Assembly: GCA_964510225.1 (NCBI GenBank)
Contig: CAZEAN010000035.1
Location: 1 to 50,439, forward strand
DNA: 50,439 nt
DNA from: CAZEAN01 sp964510225
GTDB taxonomy: Bacteria; Planctomycetota; Planctomycetia; Isosphaerales; Isosphaeraceae
Direction of reading: 5' to 3'
Within the stretch, counting starts at the first letter, position 1. Each line of letters opens with the position of its first letter. Both the position numbers and the translations under genes were made by a program. The notes under the pieces were generated by a model. The model saw nothing but the letters and a program-made list of their open reading frames with translations, searched no databases and was not told the DNA's origin. Below, one piece after another: positions 8,093 to 16,668 of this stretch.

Positions 8093-10180
8093 TCAAGGCA
8101 GATTCTCTTCCCCGTTCTGGATCCGAGCGATGAGTTGTTCCAGCTCGTTGAGTTCATCAGTAAAGGGGTTTTGAACAGGAGGGAAGCGAAAGCCGGTTTT
8201 GGGGTCGAGGTCGAAGGCGGTGACGCGGAAGCTAATCGCAGTCCGCTCCCGTTTCCACTGCGCAAAGCAGAAGAGCCGGACGAACTTTCGGATATGGGAC
8301 CCGAAGGCGGCATAGTCGCTGTCATACCTTGATTGAAACGCGGGCCAGAGTCGCTTGAAAATCGCGACGGGCTCAAGGCCGAGCTGGACAAAGGCGTACA
8401 TAATCTGATCGAGAACTTCGAAAGGCATCAGGTCAGCTTCGTCGGTCTGAGCACGGTCTTGGGGCCGAAGCTCGGCTGTCGCCTCCATGGCGTTGATCCG
8501 TTCGAATCCGCCGAGGTTGTGGAACTCGGTGGCCCAGGCGAGGTAGAGCTTCACGAGACTTTTCGGAACGTCTGCGATGGGGGCCAAGCCCCCCGAGCTA
8601 TCGCCGTCCATCGTGGTGTAACCCACGGCCGCTTCACTTTTGTTGCTGGTGACTAATAACAGGGAGCGGTTCAGATTAGCGATCGTCCAGATCAATGTCC
8701 CGCGCAATCGTGCCTGGATATTCTGGAGCGTGAGGTCATGATCTGGATTATCCCAAGAGAGTTGGGAACCGACCAATCGACCGACAGTTTCGTGAGCTTG
8801 ATCAAGGGCCGATTGGACCGAGCCTTCGAGATACTGGGCGCCGATTTCATGAGCGACTGCTTCGGCAGCGCTCCGTGTCGCTTCACCTGAGTTTTCGGTT
8901 CCGAGATAGGCACAGGTGAAACCAACACGGACTCGATCACGGATTTCTGCATCGGAAAGCTCAGGATAGGAATAGCGGTACATCCGATAGACGAGGAGAG
9001 CGACCATTGCACTGTCACGGCCACCAGAAAGCGCTAAGCAACACGAGCGGATCCCAGTCTTGGCGACATAATCTCGGAGTGCGAGACTCAAGGCAAGTTC
9101 GAGTTCAAGGTGGTTCAGATCACGGTCGGTAATCGCTCGGTTTTTGAGGACAGTCTCTTCAAGGTACTGGAGCGAAGGATCGAGGTGTTCTGGGGCTCCT
9201 GGAAGATAGTAGGGAAGGGGTGGGGGTGCCTCACGATTAGTCTCGAATCGACCCTCGACCCGAACGGTCGGCGGTGACTTGCCGAACTCCCCACCGAGTT
9301 GTCGAGACAACTGGGCACGCCAGGAACCTTCCTCCATCCGGATCTGACGGATCGCACCAAGATCGACCACGCGGTCAACGAGTTCCCAGTCACGATCAAA
9401 GAGAAACCGTCGTCCTTCAGCCGTGACCTGCCCATCAACGGCAATGAACAAGCTTCCATCGAAGATCACTCGGGTAGCATCACAACCGAGTAGTGAAGCG
9501 TAAAGATATGCGCAGTGATCCTCCATGCTGATCTGCTGGACGAGCCGTCGACGCTTCTGTTGCTTTCCAATGTAGAACCAGGAGGCTGACGGATTCATCA
9601 GAATCTCAGCGCCGGCAAGCGCGTAGGTCGAGCCGGGCCGGATCCCGCGCCAGGCATCCTCGCAGATCTCAAAGGCGACGACTCCGAGCCCAGGGAGTTC
9701 AAACAATTGAGTCCCGAGCGATACTGTCGTGCCGTCCGGACCTCGGTACTCAACGACTCGACCGTGCGGCCAAGGATTGAAGTAGCGGTTCTCGTATTCA
9801 ACGTCACCGGTCGCGAGGTTTTCCTTCGCCGCGAGGCCGCTAATTCCCCCGTCCGCCACCAGCGCCATCGCGTTGTAGATTACCCCTTCAAAAACGATTG
9901 GAAGTCCGACCCCGACCGCGATTCCCGACGTTTGCTCAGCAATGGAAACGAGCCGATCCCAGGAACGCTCCATCGTCCCGGCACGGAGGAGTCGATCCCC
10001 GAGGCTATAACCAGAAACACACATTTCCGGGAGACAAAGTAGCTTGACACCGCGGTTCTTTGCTTCCTCAATGACCTCAAGGATCCGGCGCTCATTGCCG
10101 GACCAATCGCCGACGGTCTGGTTCAACGACGCTACCGCAAGATGAGCTTGGAGTTGGCCAGTCACTGGGAGGGCCTCCAT
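8093..10180 (-). CDS. nadE: Glutamine-dependent NAD+ synthetase
   Basis: Makes NAD+ from nicotinic acid adenine dinucleotide, ATP and glutamine in the cytoplasm. The N-terminal nitrilase-type glutaminase domain shows its Glu-Lys-Cys triad (LCLPEMCVSGY at about residue 52, AAKENL at about 119, FEICEDAW with Cys at about 173). The synthetase domain has the PP-loop SGGRDS at about 385-390 and LLVTSNKSEAAVGYTTMDGD. The frame stays open to 10357, but ATG 10180 gives 695 residues and puts the first conserved strand (HLAVASLNQTVGDWSGN) near the start as in known NadE proteins; the 59 extra residues upstream are not NadE-like. Confidence 0.93.
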   Translation of the reverse strand: MEALPVTGQLQAHLAVASLNQTVGDWSGNERRILEVIEEAKNRGVKLLCLPEMCVSGYSLGDRLLRAGTMERSWDRLVSIAEQTSGIAVGVGLPIVFEGVIYNAMALVADGGISGLAAKENLATGDVEYENRYFNPWPHGRVVEYRGPDGTTVSLGTQLFELPGLGVVAFEICEDAWRGIRPGSTYALAGAEILMNPSASWFYIGKQQKRRRLVQQISMEDHCAYLYASLLGCDATRVIFDGSLFIAVDGQVTAEGRRFLFDRDWELVDRVVDLGAIRQIRMEEGSWRAQLSRQLGGEFGKSPPTVRVEGRFETNREAPPPLPYYLPGAPEHLDPSLQYLEETVLKNRAITDRDLNHLELELALSLALRDYVAKTGIRSCCLALSGGRDSAMVALLVYRMYRYSYPELSDAEIRDRVRVGFTCAYLGTENSGEATRSAAEAVAHEIGAQYLEGSVQSALDQAHETVGRLVGSQLSWDNPDHDLTLQNIQARLRGTLIWTIANLNRSLLLVTSNKSEAAVGYTTMDGDSSGGLAPIADVPKSLVKLYLAWATEFHNLGGFERINAMEATAELRPQDRAQTDEADLMPFEVLDQIMYAFVQLGLEPVAIFKRLWPAFQSRYDSDYAAFGSHIRKFVRLFCFAQWKRERTAISFRVTAFDLDPKTGFRFPPVQNPFTDELNELEQLIARIQNGEENLP

Positions 10181-10764
10181 CGGAAGGGTGCGAGCGGACT
10201 CTAGGAATATCGTAGGCCGATTGCGACCAACGCGCCCAGTGCCGAGCAAATAGTGTCCGCCCAAGTCGTTTGCCATTGCGGATCGCTGGAATTCTAATTC
10301 GTAACGAAGCCTCTTTATTCTGAATGGGCAACGATGAAAAAAAGCTCGACATTGCATGGGGCTGCAGGGAGTCGTGATGGAGCCAGACTACCGCGGCCCT
10401 TGGAACAACACCTCAAGGTAGATGAAGCAAGCAACAACGGAGTGAGGCCAGCACAACGAGGATCACCGCATAGCCATCGGAAAACGGTCCAAGTCGAGAA
10501 GACCGCGATACTCCGACTTGAGAGAAGTATGTCCTGGATGCTCCAAACGACTGGTGCTACGATCTGAATCGGAAGAGGCATCTCGTGAGTCCCGCTCGTC
10601 GTTCAGAACCAGGGCCCTTTGAGACGATTTAAACCGCCGCAACGATTCGTGGCGAATTCCCTGAAGTTGAGAAGCATACATACAGATCCGGGTTGTCGAG
10701 GTCGCCGAGGTGCATAGGTGATATTTTTTGCATTCAGTTCACGGAATTGAGGAGACTTCAGACC
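10181..10764. other. Divergent intergenic region, no gene seen
   Basis: About 580 bases between the start of nadE (minus) and the sulfatase gene (plus), or 410 if nadE starts further upstream. It must carry both promoters. Small open frames on either strand are compositionally random. A GAGGAGA at 10750-10756 is the ribosome binding site of the sulfatase gene. Confidence 0.5.
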
Positions 10765-12204
10765 ATGTATCACTGCAGATCGCTCGCGCCCCTGGTTGCT
10801 CTCCTTTCGGTAGTGCTCGTCGGTCTTGAGTGTAACGCGAGTGAGCAACCGTCGGACAGGCCGATGAATGTGCTCTTCTTAGTCGCGGACGATATGAACA
10901 GTTGGCTTCTGGAGGATCCCAACCGGTATCCAGGGAAAGTCTTAACGCCAAACCTCCATCGCTTTGCCCAGAGTGGGGTCAACTTTATTCATGCCTACAC
11001 AGCGGCACCCGTTTGTTCGCCATCCCGTACCGCGTTTTTCTCCGGAGTTGCCCCCTGGAAGTCAGGGCACTACCACAATACACCGGGGGCGGGCAGCAGC
11101 GAGCTGCTCAACAACGCTCTCTCCCTTGCAGGACTTTTTAAGAAAGCCGGCTACACAACGACAGCGTACGGAAAAATTACACATGGGTGGGATCAACGGA
11201 ACAACTGGGATCTGAAGGTCGGCCACAAGCGTGATCCCGCTCCGCCAGGCGCTCCGTTGACTCCGGTCGGCCGGGGAGAACAGGATTGGGGCCCGATTCA
11301 TCTCACGGAGGCTGAGATGAACGATTCCAGGAACGCAGACGCCGCGATCAGTCGACTCCAGGAGTCACATGACCGGCCTTTCTTCATTGCGTTCGGCACC
11401 TTCAATCCGCACATGCCCTGGTATGTCCCTCAGAAGTACTTTGACATGTTTCCGCTCGAAGAAGTCGCCCCCCCCGCCTTCCTGGAGGATGACCTGGATG
11501 ACGTCGCGGCTCGCGGTCGTGCGTTGACCGAGTCCAAGGGTAAGTTTGTCGATGCCGTCCTCGATCATGGTCTGCACCGAGAAGCCGTCCGGGGATATCT
11601 CGCAACGACTTCCTATGCTGATGCCCAGATCGGTCGCGTCCTCGATGCCCTGGAAGAGAGTCCACATCGCGACAACACAGTTGTGGTGTTCCTGTCGGAC
11701 CATGGTTTTCACCTCGCGGAGAAGCATCACTGGCAGAAGGCGACTCTCTGGGAAGAGGCTACTCACTGCCTACTCATGTTTCGGGTCCCGGGGGTAACGC
11801 CTCAAGGTGTTGTCAGCAAGCGCTTCGTCTCGCTACTCGACATCTACCCAACCCTGGCAGAATTGTGCGGTCTGGACCCTCCCGAATACCTGGATGGAAG
11901 GTCGCTGGTCCCGCTACTTAGGATCCCAGGTGCAGAATGGGAGAGCACAGCGATCACAGGCCTGACCAGTAAAGCTGGACCGTGGTTGCCGTACATCAGT
12001 CTCCGCAACGAAACCGGACGCTACATTCGATACGGCGAGGACCAGGAGGAGTTCTACGACACGGCCGAAGATCCACACGAATGGACCAACAAGATTGACG
12101 ATCCCCAGTATGCGTCGCTAATCGAGAAGATGCGTCGGGCAATCCCGAGTCCAACAGACGCCGCCATTCCATTGCCGGAGGTCCTCCGTAACAGTTCGAG
12201 ATGA
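10765..12204 (+). CDS. Secreted sulfatase, iduronate-2-sulfatase-like
   Basis: Type I formylglycine sulfatase that would hydrolyse sulfate esters on polysaccharides outside the cytoplasm. A signal peptide covers about residues 1-28. Metal-binding Asp pair is in LFLVADDMN (42-43); the formylglycine motif is C84-S-P-S-R, with Cys as the residue to be modified. FNPHMPWYVPQKYFD and FLSDHGFHLAEKHHWQK fit the iduronate-2-sulfatase-like group common in planctomycetes. Length 479 is normal. ATG 10765 is chosen because GAGGAGA lies 9 bases upstream and the signal peptide begins there; the frame is open to 10693. No dedicated maturase is nearby. Confidence 0.9.
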   Translation: MYHCRSLAPLVALLSVVLVGLECNASEQPSDRPMNVLFLVADDMNSWLLEDPNRYPGKVLTPNLHRFAQSGVNFIHAYTAAPVCSPSRTAFFSGVAPWKSGHYHNTPGAGSSELLNNALSLAGLFKKAGYTTTAYGKITHGWDQRNNWDLKVGHKRDPAPPGAPLTPVGRGEQDWGPIHLTEAEMNDSRNADAAISRLQESHDRPFFIAFGTFNPHMPWYVPQKYFDMFPLEEVAPPAFLEDDLDDVAARGRALTESKGKFVDAVLDHGLHREAVRGYLATTSYADAQIGRVLDALEESPHRDNTVVVFLSDHGFHLAEKHHWQKATLWEEATHCLLMFRVPGVTPQGVVSKRFVSLLDIYPTLAELCGLDPPEYLDGRSLVPLLRIPGAEWESTAITGLTSKAGPWLPYISLRNETGRYIRYGEDQEEFYDTAEDPHEWTNKIDDPQYASLIEKMRRAIPSPTDAAIPLPEVLRNSSR

Positions 12205-12569
12205 GCTGTATTCGGCTCATGGCTCACCTGCGGGCCCGGCCACATTCAGAACAATCGCCTCGAAGATCTCATGAGCTGTTGCAGTGGTCATCGGGGCGGG
12301 CGATCGATTTGCCAACATGTTTTAGTGAAGATTTAGCAAGTTCTTGAAGTGTCTTTGGATGATCCGATGAAAGGGAACTCTGAGATCGGGGAACTCGTCC
12401 AAGAGTTTAGTAGTCCACCGATCCCGTACTCAAATCCCGGCCCCGACCACGTTCAGCCGTCGGTGTTGTAAGATGGTACAATGATACCACTGAACCATCG
12501 TCAGTTCAAAATGTCGATGGTTAAGGACGATAAAGTTGTCAGATCGACCGCAGTGAGTCAGGAAGAGGC
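12205..12569. other. Intergenic region upstream of metG
   Basis: About 365 bases. An extended -10-like TGGTACAAT at 12474-12482 lies about 90 bases before the metG start, with no convincing -35; it is a possible metG promoter. No RNA gene, riboswitch or T-box-like element was recognised. Confidence 0.4.
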
Positions 12570-14195
12570 ATGGCGACACCGTTTTATCTCACGACTGCTA
12601 TTGATTATCCTAACAGCAGGCCCCACATCGGAACCGCATTCGAGAAAATCGGGGCTGATGTTCAGGCCCGTTTTCGACGGATGGAAGGGCAAGATGTCCA
12701 CTTCCTGATGGGGAACGACGAGAATACAATCAAGGTCGCCAAGCGTGCCGAAGAACTTGGAGTTGAGCCACAGCCGTACGTTGATGACATGGCTCGACAA
12801 TTCCAGGAGGTCTGGAACGCACTCGACATCTCCTTCGACGATTTTATCCAGACCAGTGAGGAACGGCACCACAGAGGGTGTCGGCACTTTATCCAAGCAG
12901 TCTATGACGCTGGCGATATTGTCAAGAACTCATACAAAGGTCTCTATTGCGAAGGGTGTGAAGAGTTCAAGACTCCGAAAGAAGCCGTCGCACCGAGCGG
13001 CCAAGAATTCAAGACAATCGAGGAGGTTGAGGCCGGAGGCGGTTGTTGCCCATACCACCCAAACACACCACTTAGAATCGTCGAGGAAGAGAATTACTTC
13101 TTCCAGCTCTCGAAGTTTCAGGATCGGCTTCTTGCTCATTACGAAGCCCATCCCGAGTTTATCCAGCCCGAGAGCAGACGCAACGAAGTTGTTAGCCTAG
13201 TCAAATCGGGATTGCAGGATGTTTCGATTAGCCGAAAGGGTTTTCGTTGGGGAATCAAGGTACCCTTCGATGATGAACAGACGATCTACGTTTGGTTCGA
13301 CGCTCTCTTAAATTACATCACGGCATTGGGTTACGGCAGCGATGATGCCAAATTTGAGCATTATTGGCCGGCCAATGTGCATGTGATCGGCAAAGATATT
13401 ACTCGATTCCACTGTGCGCTTTGGCCGGCCATGTTGATGTCTGCGGGCTTACCCTTGCCCAAGTCGGTCTTTGCCCACGGGTTCGTCTACCGAAAGGATG
13501 AGACAAGTGGCTTAGTTCAAAAGATGAGCAAATCGTTGGGGAATGTGGTCGAACCGATGGATCTGATTCAGGAGTTTAGCGCCGAAGGGTTCCGTTATTA
13601 CTTCATGAGTCAGTGTCCCTTCGGTGGCGATGGTGAGTTCTCGTTCGAACGGTTCGCAGAAGCCTACAACACGGGACTGGCGAATAACTTAGGAAATCTG
13701 TATAGTCGAACTGTGAAAATGTGTACGACCTACTTTGACGGCAAACTTGAGGATTCGGTCCAGATTGATCCAAATGCATGGTACAGCGGTCTTGATCTTC
13801 GTGCTTTTGTGGATAAGATCGTAATGTTCATTTCTGGATTTCAATACTCTCAAGCACTTGAGCGAATTTGGCTTGAAGTGATCGATGCTGCAAATCGTTA
13901 CATCGAAGCCACGAAGCCGTTCAAGCTCATCAAGACTGATGTTGACGCCACCAAGGTCGTTCTCGTGAACCTTGCGGAATCACTTCGAGTCATTGCGATT
14001 CTGATCAAGCCTTTTTTGCCAAAAACAGCAGAGACATTTTATCACTCTTTTAATTTCTCAGACCAAGCCAAATGGGATGTCGTCTCTTACGATGATATTA
14101 CGACGAGACTAAGAGTAGACGATCTTCGGGTGACCGCAACTCTCCGTGATGGAAAGGTGATCCCACTATTTCCTAAGATCGACCATCAAAAGTAG
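12570..14195 (+). CDS. metG: Methionyl-tRNA synthetase (short form)
   Basis: Charges tRNA-Met with methionine. The class I ATP-binding signature is present but reads P-H-I-G-T at residues 18-22, with Thr instead of the usual last His or Asn. The zinc-knuckle insert shows Cys127/Cys130 (CEGC) and CCPYH at 159-163, and the second signature KMSKS is at 318-322. WFDALLNYITALGYG and VHVIGKDITRFHCALWP are typical MetRS segments. The protein ends after the anticodon-binding helical domain at 541 residues and lacks the C-terminal tRNA-binding (EMAP-II/Arc1p-like) domain that many bacterial MetRS carry. It appears to be a single-gene unit. Confidence 0.93.
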   Translation: MATPFYLTTAIDYPNSRPHIGTAFEKIGADVQARFRRMEGQDVHFLMGNDENTIKVAKRAEELGVEPQPYVDDMARQFQEVWNALDISFDDFIQTSEERHHRGCRHFIQAVYDAGDIVKNSYKGLYCEGCEEFKTPKEAVAPSGQEFKTIEEVEAGGGCCPYHPNTPLRIVEEENYFFQLSKFQDRLLAHYEAHPEFIQPESRRNEVVSLVKSGLQDVSISRKGFRWGIKVPFDDEQTIYVWFDALLNYITALGYGSDDAKFEHYWPANVHVIGKDITRFHCALWPAMLMSAGLPLPKSVFAHGFVYRKDETSGLVQKMSKSLGNVVEPMDLIQEFSAEGFRYYFMSQCPFGGDGEFSFERFAEAYNTGLANNLGNLYSRTVKMCTTYFDGKLEDSVQIDPNAWYSGLDLRAFVDKIVMFISGFQYSQALERIWLEVIDAANRYIEATKPFKLIKTDVDATKVVLVNLAESLRVIAILIKPFLPKTAETFYHSFNFSDQAKWDVVSYDDITTRLRVDDLRVTATLRDGKVIPLFPKIDHQK

Positions 14196-14360
14196 GTTGA
14201 TCATGGTGCTCCTTTTGAGAGACCTCGGAGACACTCGGTGAGCGGTCCGACCTGGTCAGATTTTCCTTTCTCGACGCAAGATGTCCCGATCGAGCCCGTC
14301 TTTCGTAGTAGTGACAGTGGTCCGACTTCAACAGAGTCAGTCGATTCAGGGAGTGAAAAG

Positions 14361-14528
14361 ATGAACATCCATACTTCCGATCTCTTCGTCACCTTGTCGC
14401 CTGAACTACTCGAGAAACTCCAAGAAGAGGCCGACCTGCTTGGTGTTGCCTTAGAGTGGCTCGTCGCAAGTCTTGTATACGACACGATGGAAACGACCCC
14501 GCTCTGCTTGAGCCCTGTCGCAGCTTAA
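14361..14528 (+). CDS. Small RHH-like hypothetical protein
   Basis: A 55-residue protein if started at ATG 14361, which has GGGAG about 7 bases upstream; the frame also opens at GTG 14238 with 41 extra Ser/Thr-rich residues. The core LFVTLSPELLEKLQEEADLLGVALEWLVASLVYD has the strand-helix-helix spacing of ribbon-helix-helix (CopG-type) DNA-binding proteins. If so it would be a small dimeric transcription factor. No toxin gene is adjacent, so an antitoxin role is not supported. The family assignment rests on pattern only. Confidence 0.45.
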   Translation: MNIHTSDLFVTLSPELLEKLQEEADLLGVALEWLVASLVYDTMETTPLCLSPVAA

Positions 14529-14548
14529 ATACTCTTGAATGCGAGATG

Positions 14549-14607
14549 TTCTTAGATCTCAAACTTGTTCAAGTGCTCTTATTGAAACTAAGCAAGAGAT
14601 CTAAGAA
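14549..14607 (+). promoter_or_regulatory. Long stem-loop just upstream of the VOC gene start
   Basis: TTCTTAGATCTC (14549-14560) pairs perfectly with GAGATCTAAGAA (14596-14607), closing a 35-base interval that itself contains a small hairpin ACTTG-TT-CAAGT (14563-14574). The right arm ends only 3 bases before the AGGAGG (14611-14616) that serves ATG 14622. It is either a terminator of the preceding small gene or, given its position, a 5' leader structure that could affect translation of the VOC gene. Confidence 0.5.
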
Positions 14608-14621
14608 ATGAGGAGGTTAGC

Positions 14622-15041
14622 ATGACGCTGCCAGACTCAGAGCGGATGCCGACACTCTGTGCAGCGCTCACCTATCGGGATGCTGCTACTGCGATCAACT
14701 GGCTTGTTTCTGCCTTCGGTTTCATCCAGAGGATGGCTGTTTCGAGCGACGATGGCAACATCGCTCATGCCGAACTTAGCTACGGACACAACGTCATCAT
14801 GGTCGGTTCCTCGAAGTCAGAGCAAGGGTGGTTGAGCCCACGTGACCTTCCTGGGGTCAACCAGACTCTCTACCTCACAGTCGATGATCTCGACCAACAC
14901 TACGAACGCGCTAAGGCCGGTGGTGCCGAGATCGTCAAACCTCCGTATGACACCGAGTACGGTAGTCGCGAATACTCCTGTCGTGACCTTGAGGGCCATT
15001 ATTGGAGTTTCGGTACCTACCGTCCCGGCTCATTTTGGTAG
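14622..15041 (+). CDS. VOC-superfamily (glyoxalase/bleomycin-resistance-like) protein
   Basis: A 139-residue protein with the paired beta-alpha-beta-beta-beta modules of the vicinal oxygen chelate fold: module 1 includes PTLCAALTYRDAATAINWLVSAFGF and AHAELSYGHNVIMVG, module 2 includes TLYLTVDDLDQHYERAKAGGAEIV and the ending YSCRDLEGHYWSFGTY. The metal-ligand pattern of His and Glu in these segments is consistent with a VOC metalloenzyme, but the reaction is not deducible. A strong AGGAGG ribosome binding site lies 6 bases before the ATG, preceded by a stem-loop. Confidence 0.85.
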   Translation: MTLPDSERMPTLCAALTYRDAATAINWLVSAFGFIQRMAVSSDDGNIAHAELSYGHNVIMVGSSKSEQGWLSPRDLPGVNQTLYLTVDDLDQHYERAKAGGAEIVKPPYDTEYGSREYSCRDLEGHYWSFGTYRPGSFW

Positions 15042-15090
15042 CCCTTTGTTGAACTTTATTTGCATCGCAGAGATATATCTGTGTTGCTTG

Positions 15091-15108
15091 TGAGACATCC
15101 ATGTCTCA
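15091..15108. repeat. Perfect 8-bp inverted repeat between convergent genes
   Basis: TGAGACAT-CC-ATGTCTCA. It lies between the convergent VOC and oxidoreductase genes. The 2-base loop is tight for a terminator; it could equally be a protein-binding dyad. Confidence 0.4.
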
Positions 15109-15120
15109 GGCGATCGATCC

Positions 15121-16449
15121 TTAGAGTCCTTCCACTTTCCAACCATCTCGATACTGTCGACGCACGAAGGGGTTCGCTTCAGCGACATTAGTGACGCGGA
15201 GATTCTCCGAATCCCACTCAAGGGTTGTTTGGGGGAATCGAGTTGCTAGGCAACCCAAGAGTACCGACTCAGTGAGTGGACCGGCATAGGAAAAGGGTGC
15301 GGACGTTTGATCTTCACCACGGCAGGCATCCACGAACTGAAGATAGTGGTTGTTGCCCCCTGGATCTGGTGCGGTGTAATCGCTGTACTGTTCAGCAGGT
15401 AAGAGGACTGGTGCTGCAATGTATGGCGAATACAGTACACCATCTTCACCAATGTAGAGTGACCCCTGATTGCTCAAGGGGCGATCACCGATCAGGCTAG
15501 CGACGGATTGTGGTGGTCTGAGGTTGCCGTCATACCAGGTGAGGCTAACGCTCTCGGTACTATACGGTGTCTGCCCAAACTCAAATCGAACTTTGGAATC
15601 GAGCCCCCAACTGACATCGACCGGAGCGCCACCCTCTGACCGTACGGAGGTCGGATAGCCCAGCTCCACACTTGTGAAGACAGGGTCGAGGATGTGGCAG
15701 CCCATGTCGCCGAACGTCCCAGTACCGAAATCGAGCCGCTTCCGCCACTGACCAGTGTGGTAGCAACCGGAAAGGTAGGGGCGGTCTTCTGCAACACCAA
15801 GCCAGCCGTCCCAGTCTAAACTGCTCGGGATCGGATCAACCCGATCCGGCTTCGGTGATCGGGCCCCCCACTGCTTACCTGACCAACTGTGGATCTCTCG
15901 GACCTTACCAATGGCGCCGTCCTGGATGATCGCGACCACTGTCCGATGAACGGGGTGAGAGTGAATCTGGATTCCCATCTGGGTTACCAGCTTTGTCTCG
16001 GCGGCCATCTTGGCGAGCTGCCTCGCTTCAAAGATTGTTTGAGTGAGCGGCTTTTGAGTATAAACGTGAATCCCTTGTTGCATGGCCCGCATGGTGATTG
16101 GCGCGTGCATATGATCGGGAGTTGAGATATTGGCAGAGTCCAGGTCTTGCTCGTTGTCCAGAAGCTCGCGCCAATCTTGGTAGATACGGACGTCAGGGAA
16201 CTGCTGACGGAGCTGTTCCGCTCGATTGAGGTCGACTTCGGCAACGGCAACCAGTTTCAAGTGGGGACTCGCGGTGAGAGATCGGATGTCCGAACCTGCC
16301 ATCCCTGCTGCACCGAAGCTTGCGTGTCGGAGCTGATCGGTCGGCCGGGACCCGAAGGCGACGCTGCTTAAGGCGGGCGCTGCGAGCCCTGCTGCGGAGA
16401 TCCTTCGGATCAGTTCCCGTCGTGTGATATGTCCTGATCTCTGAAGCAT
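15121..16449 (-). CDS. Gfo/Idh/MocA family oxidoreductase with Tat signal
   Basis: A second predicted exported NAD(P)-dependent oxidoreductase, 442 residues from ATG 16449. The frame is open to 16584, but ATG 16449 puts the twin-arginine signal (ITRRELIRRISAAGLAAPALS) at the N-terminus. The Rossmann domain begins at LRHASFGAAGMAGSDIRSL. The usual EKP motif is TQKPLTQT here, a variant seen in one planctomycete subfamily. The C-terminal domain includes GTFGDMGCHILDPVF. It is not adjacent to sugar-transport or sulfatase genes, so the substrate is unknown. Confidence 0.88.
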   Translation of the reverse strand: MLQRSGHITRRELIRRISAAGLAAPALSSVAFGSRPTDQLRHASFGAAGMAGSDIRSLTASPHLKLVAVAEVDLNRAEQLRQQFPDVRIYQDWRELLDNEQDLDSANISTPDHMHAPITMRAMQQGIHVYTQKPLTQTIFEARQLAKMAAETKLVTQMGIQIHSHPVHRTVVAIIQDGAIGKVREIHSWSGKQWGARSPKPDRVDPIPSSLDWDGWLGVAEDRPYLSGCYHTGQWRKRLDFGTGTFGDMGCHILDPVFTSVELGYPTSVRSEGGAPVDVSWGLDSKVRFEFGQTPYSTESVSLTWYDGNLRPPQSVASLIGDRPLSNQGSLYIGEDGVLYSPYIAAPVLLPAEQYSDYTAPDPGGNNHYLQFVDACRGEDQTSAPFSYAGPLTESVLLGCLATRFPQTTLEWDSENLRVTNVAEANPFVRRQYRDGWKVEGL

Positions 16450-16574
16450 AATCAACTGCCTTTGCTGTATCCGGATGGTTGTTTTGGCTGCGCTGTTGTC
16501 AGTACCTCCGCAGCCTAGCGTCTCTGAAGGCGTGATGCCAGGGTGTACAGCCGGAGTCGATGATCTCAAGACGG

Positions 16575-16611
16575 AAACCATCACTGATCCCTTTCGAGTC
16601 AGTGATGGTTT
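16575..16611 (-). terminator. Rho-independent terminator-like hairpin
   Basis: AAACCATCACTGA, an 11-base loop and TCAGTGATGGTTT form a perfect 13-bp stem, 57 bases after the stop of the minus-strand DUF2934-type gene and upstream of the oxidoreductase start. The stem itself ends in TTT on either strand. Confidence 0.75.
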
Positions 16612-16668
16612 GACGGCTGATCGTGTCGCTTTACACCCGCGATCGTTCTCCGTGAGATCTTCTGGCTC

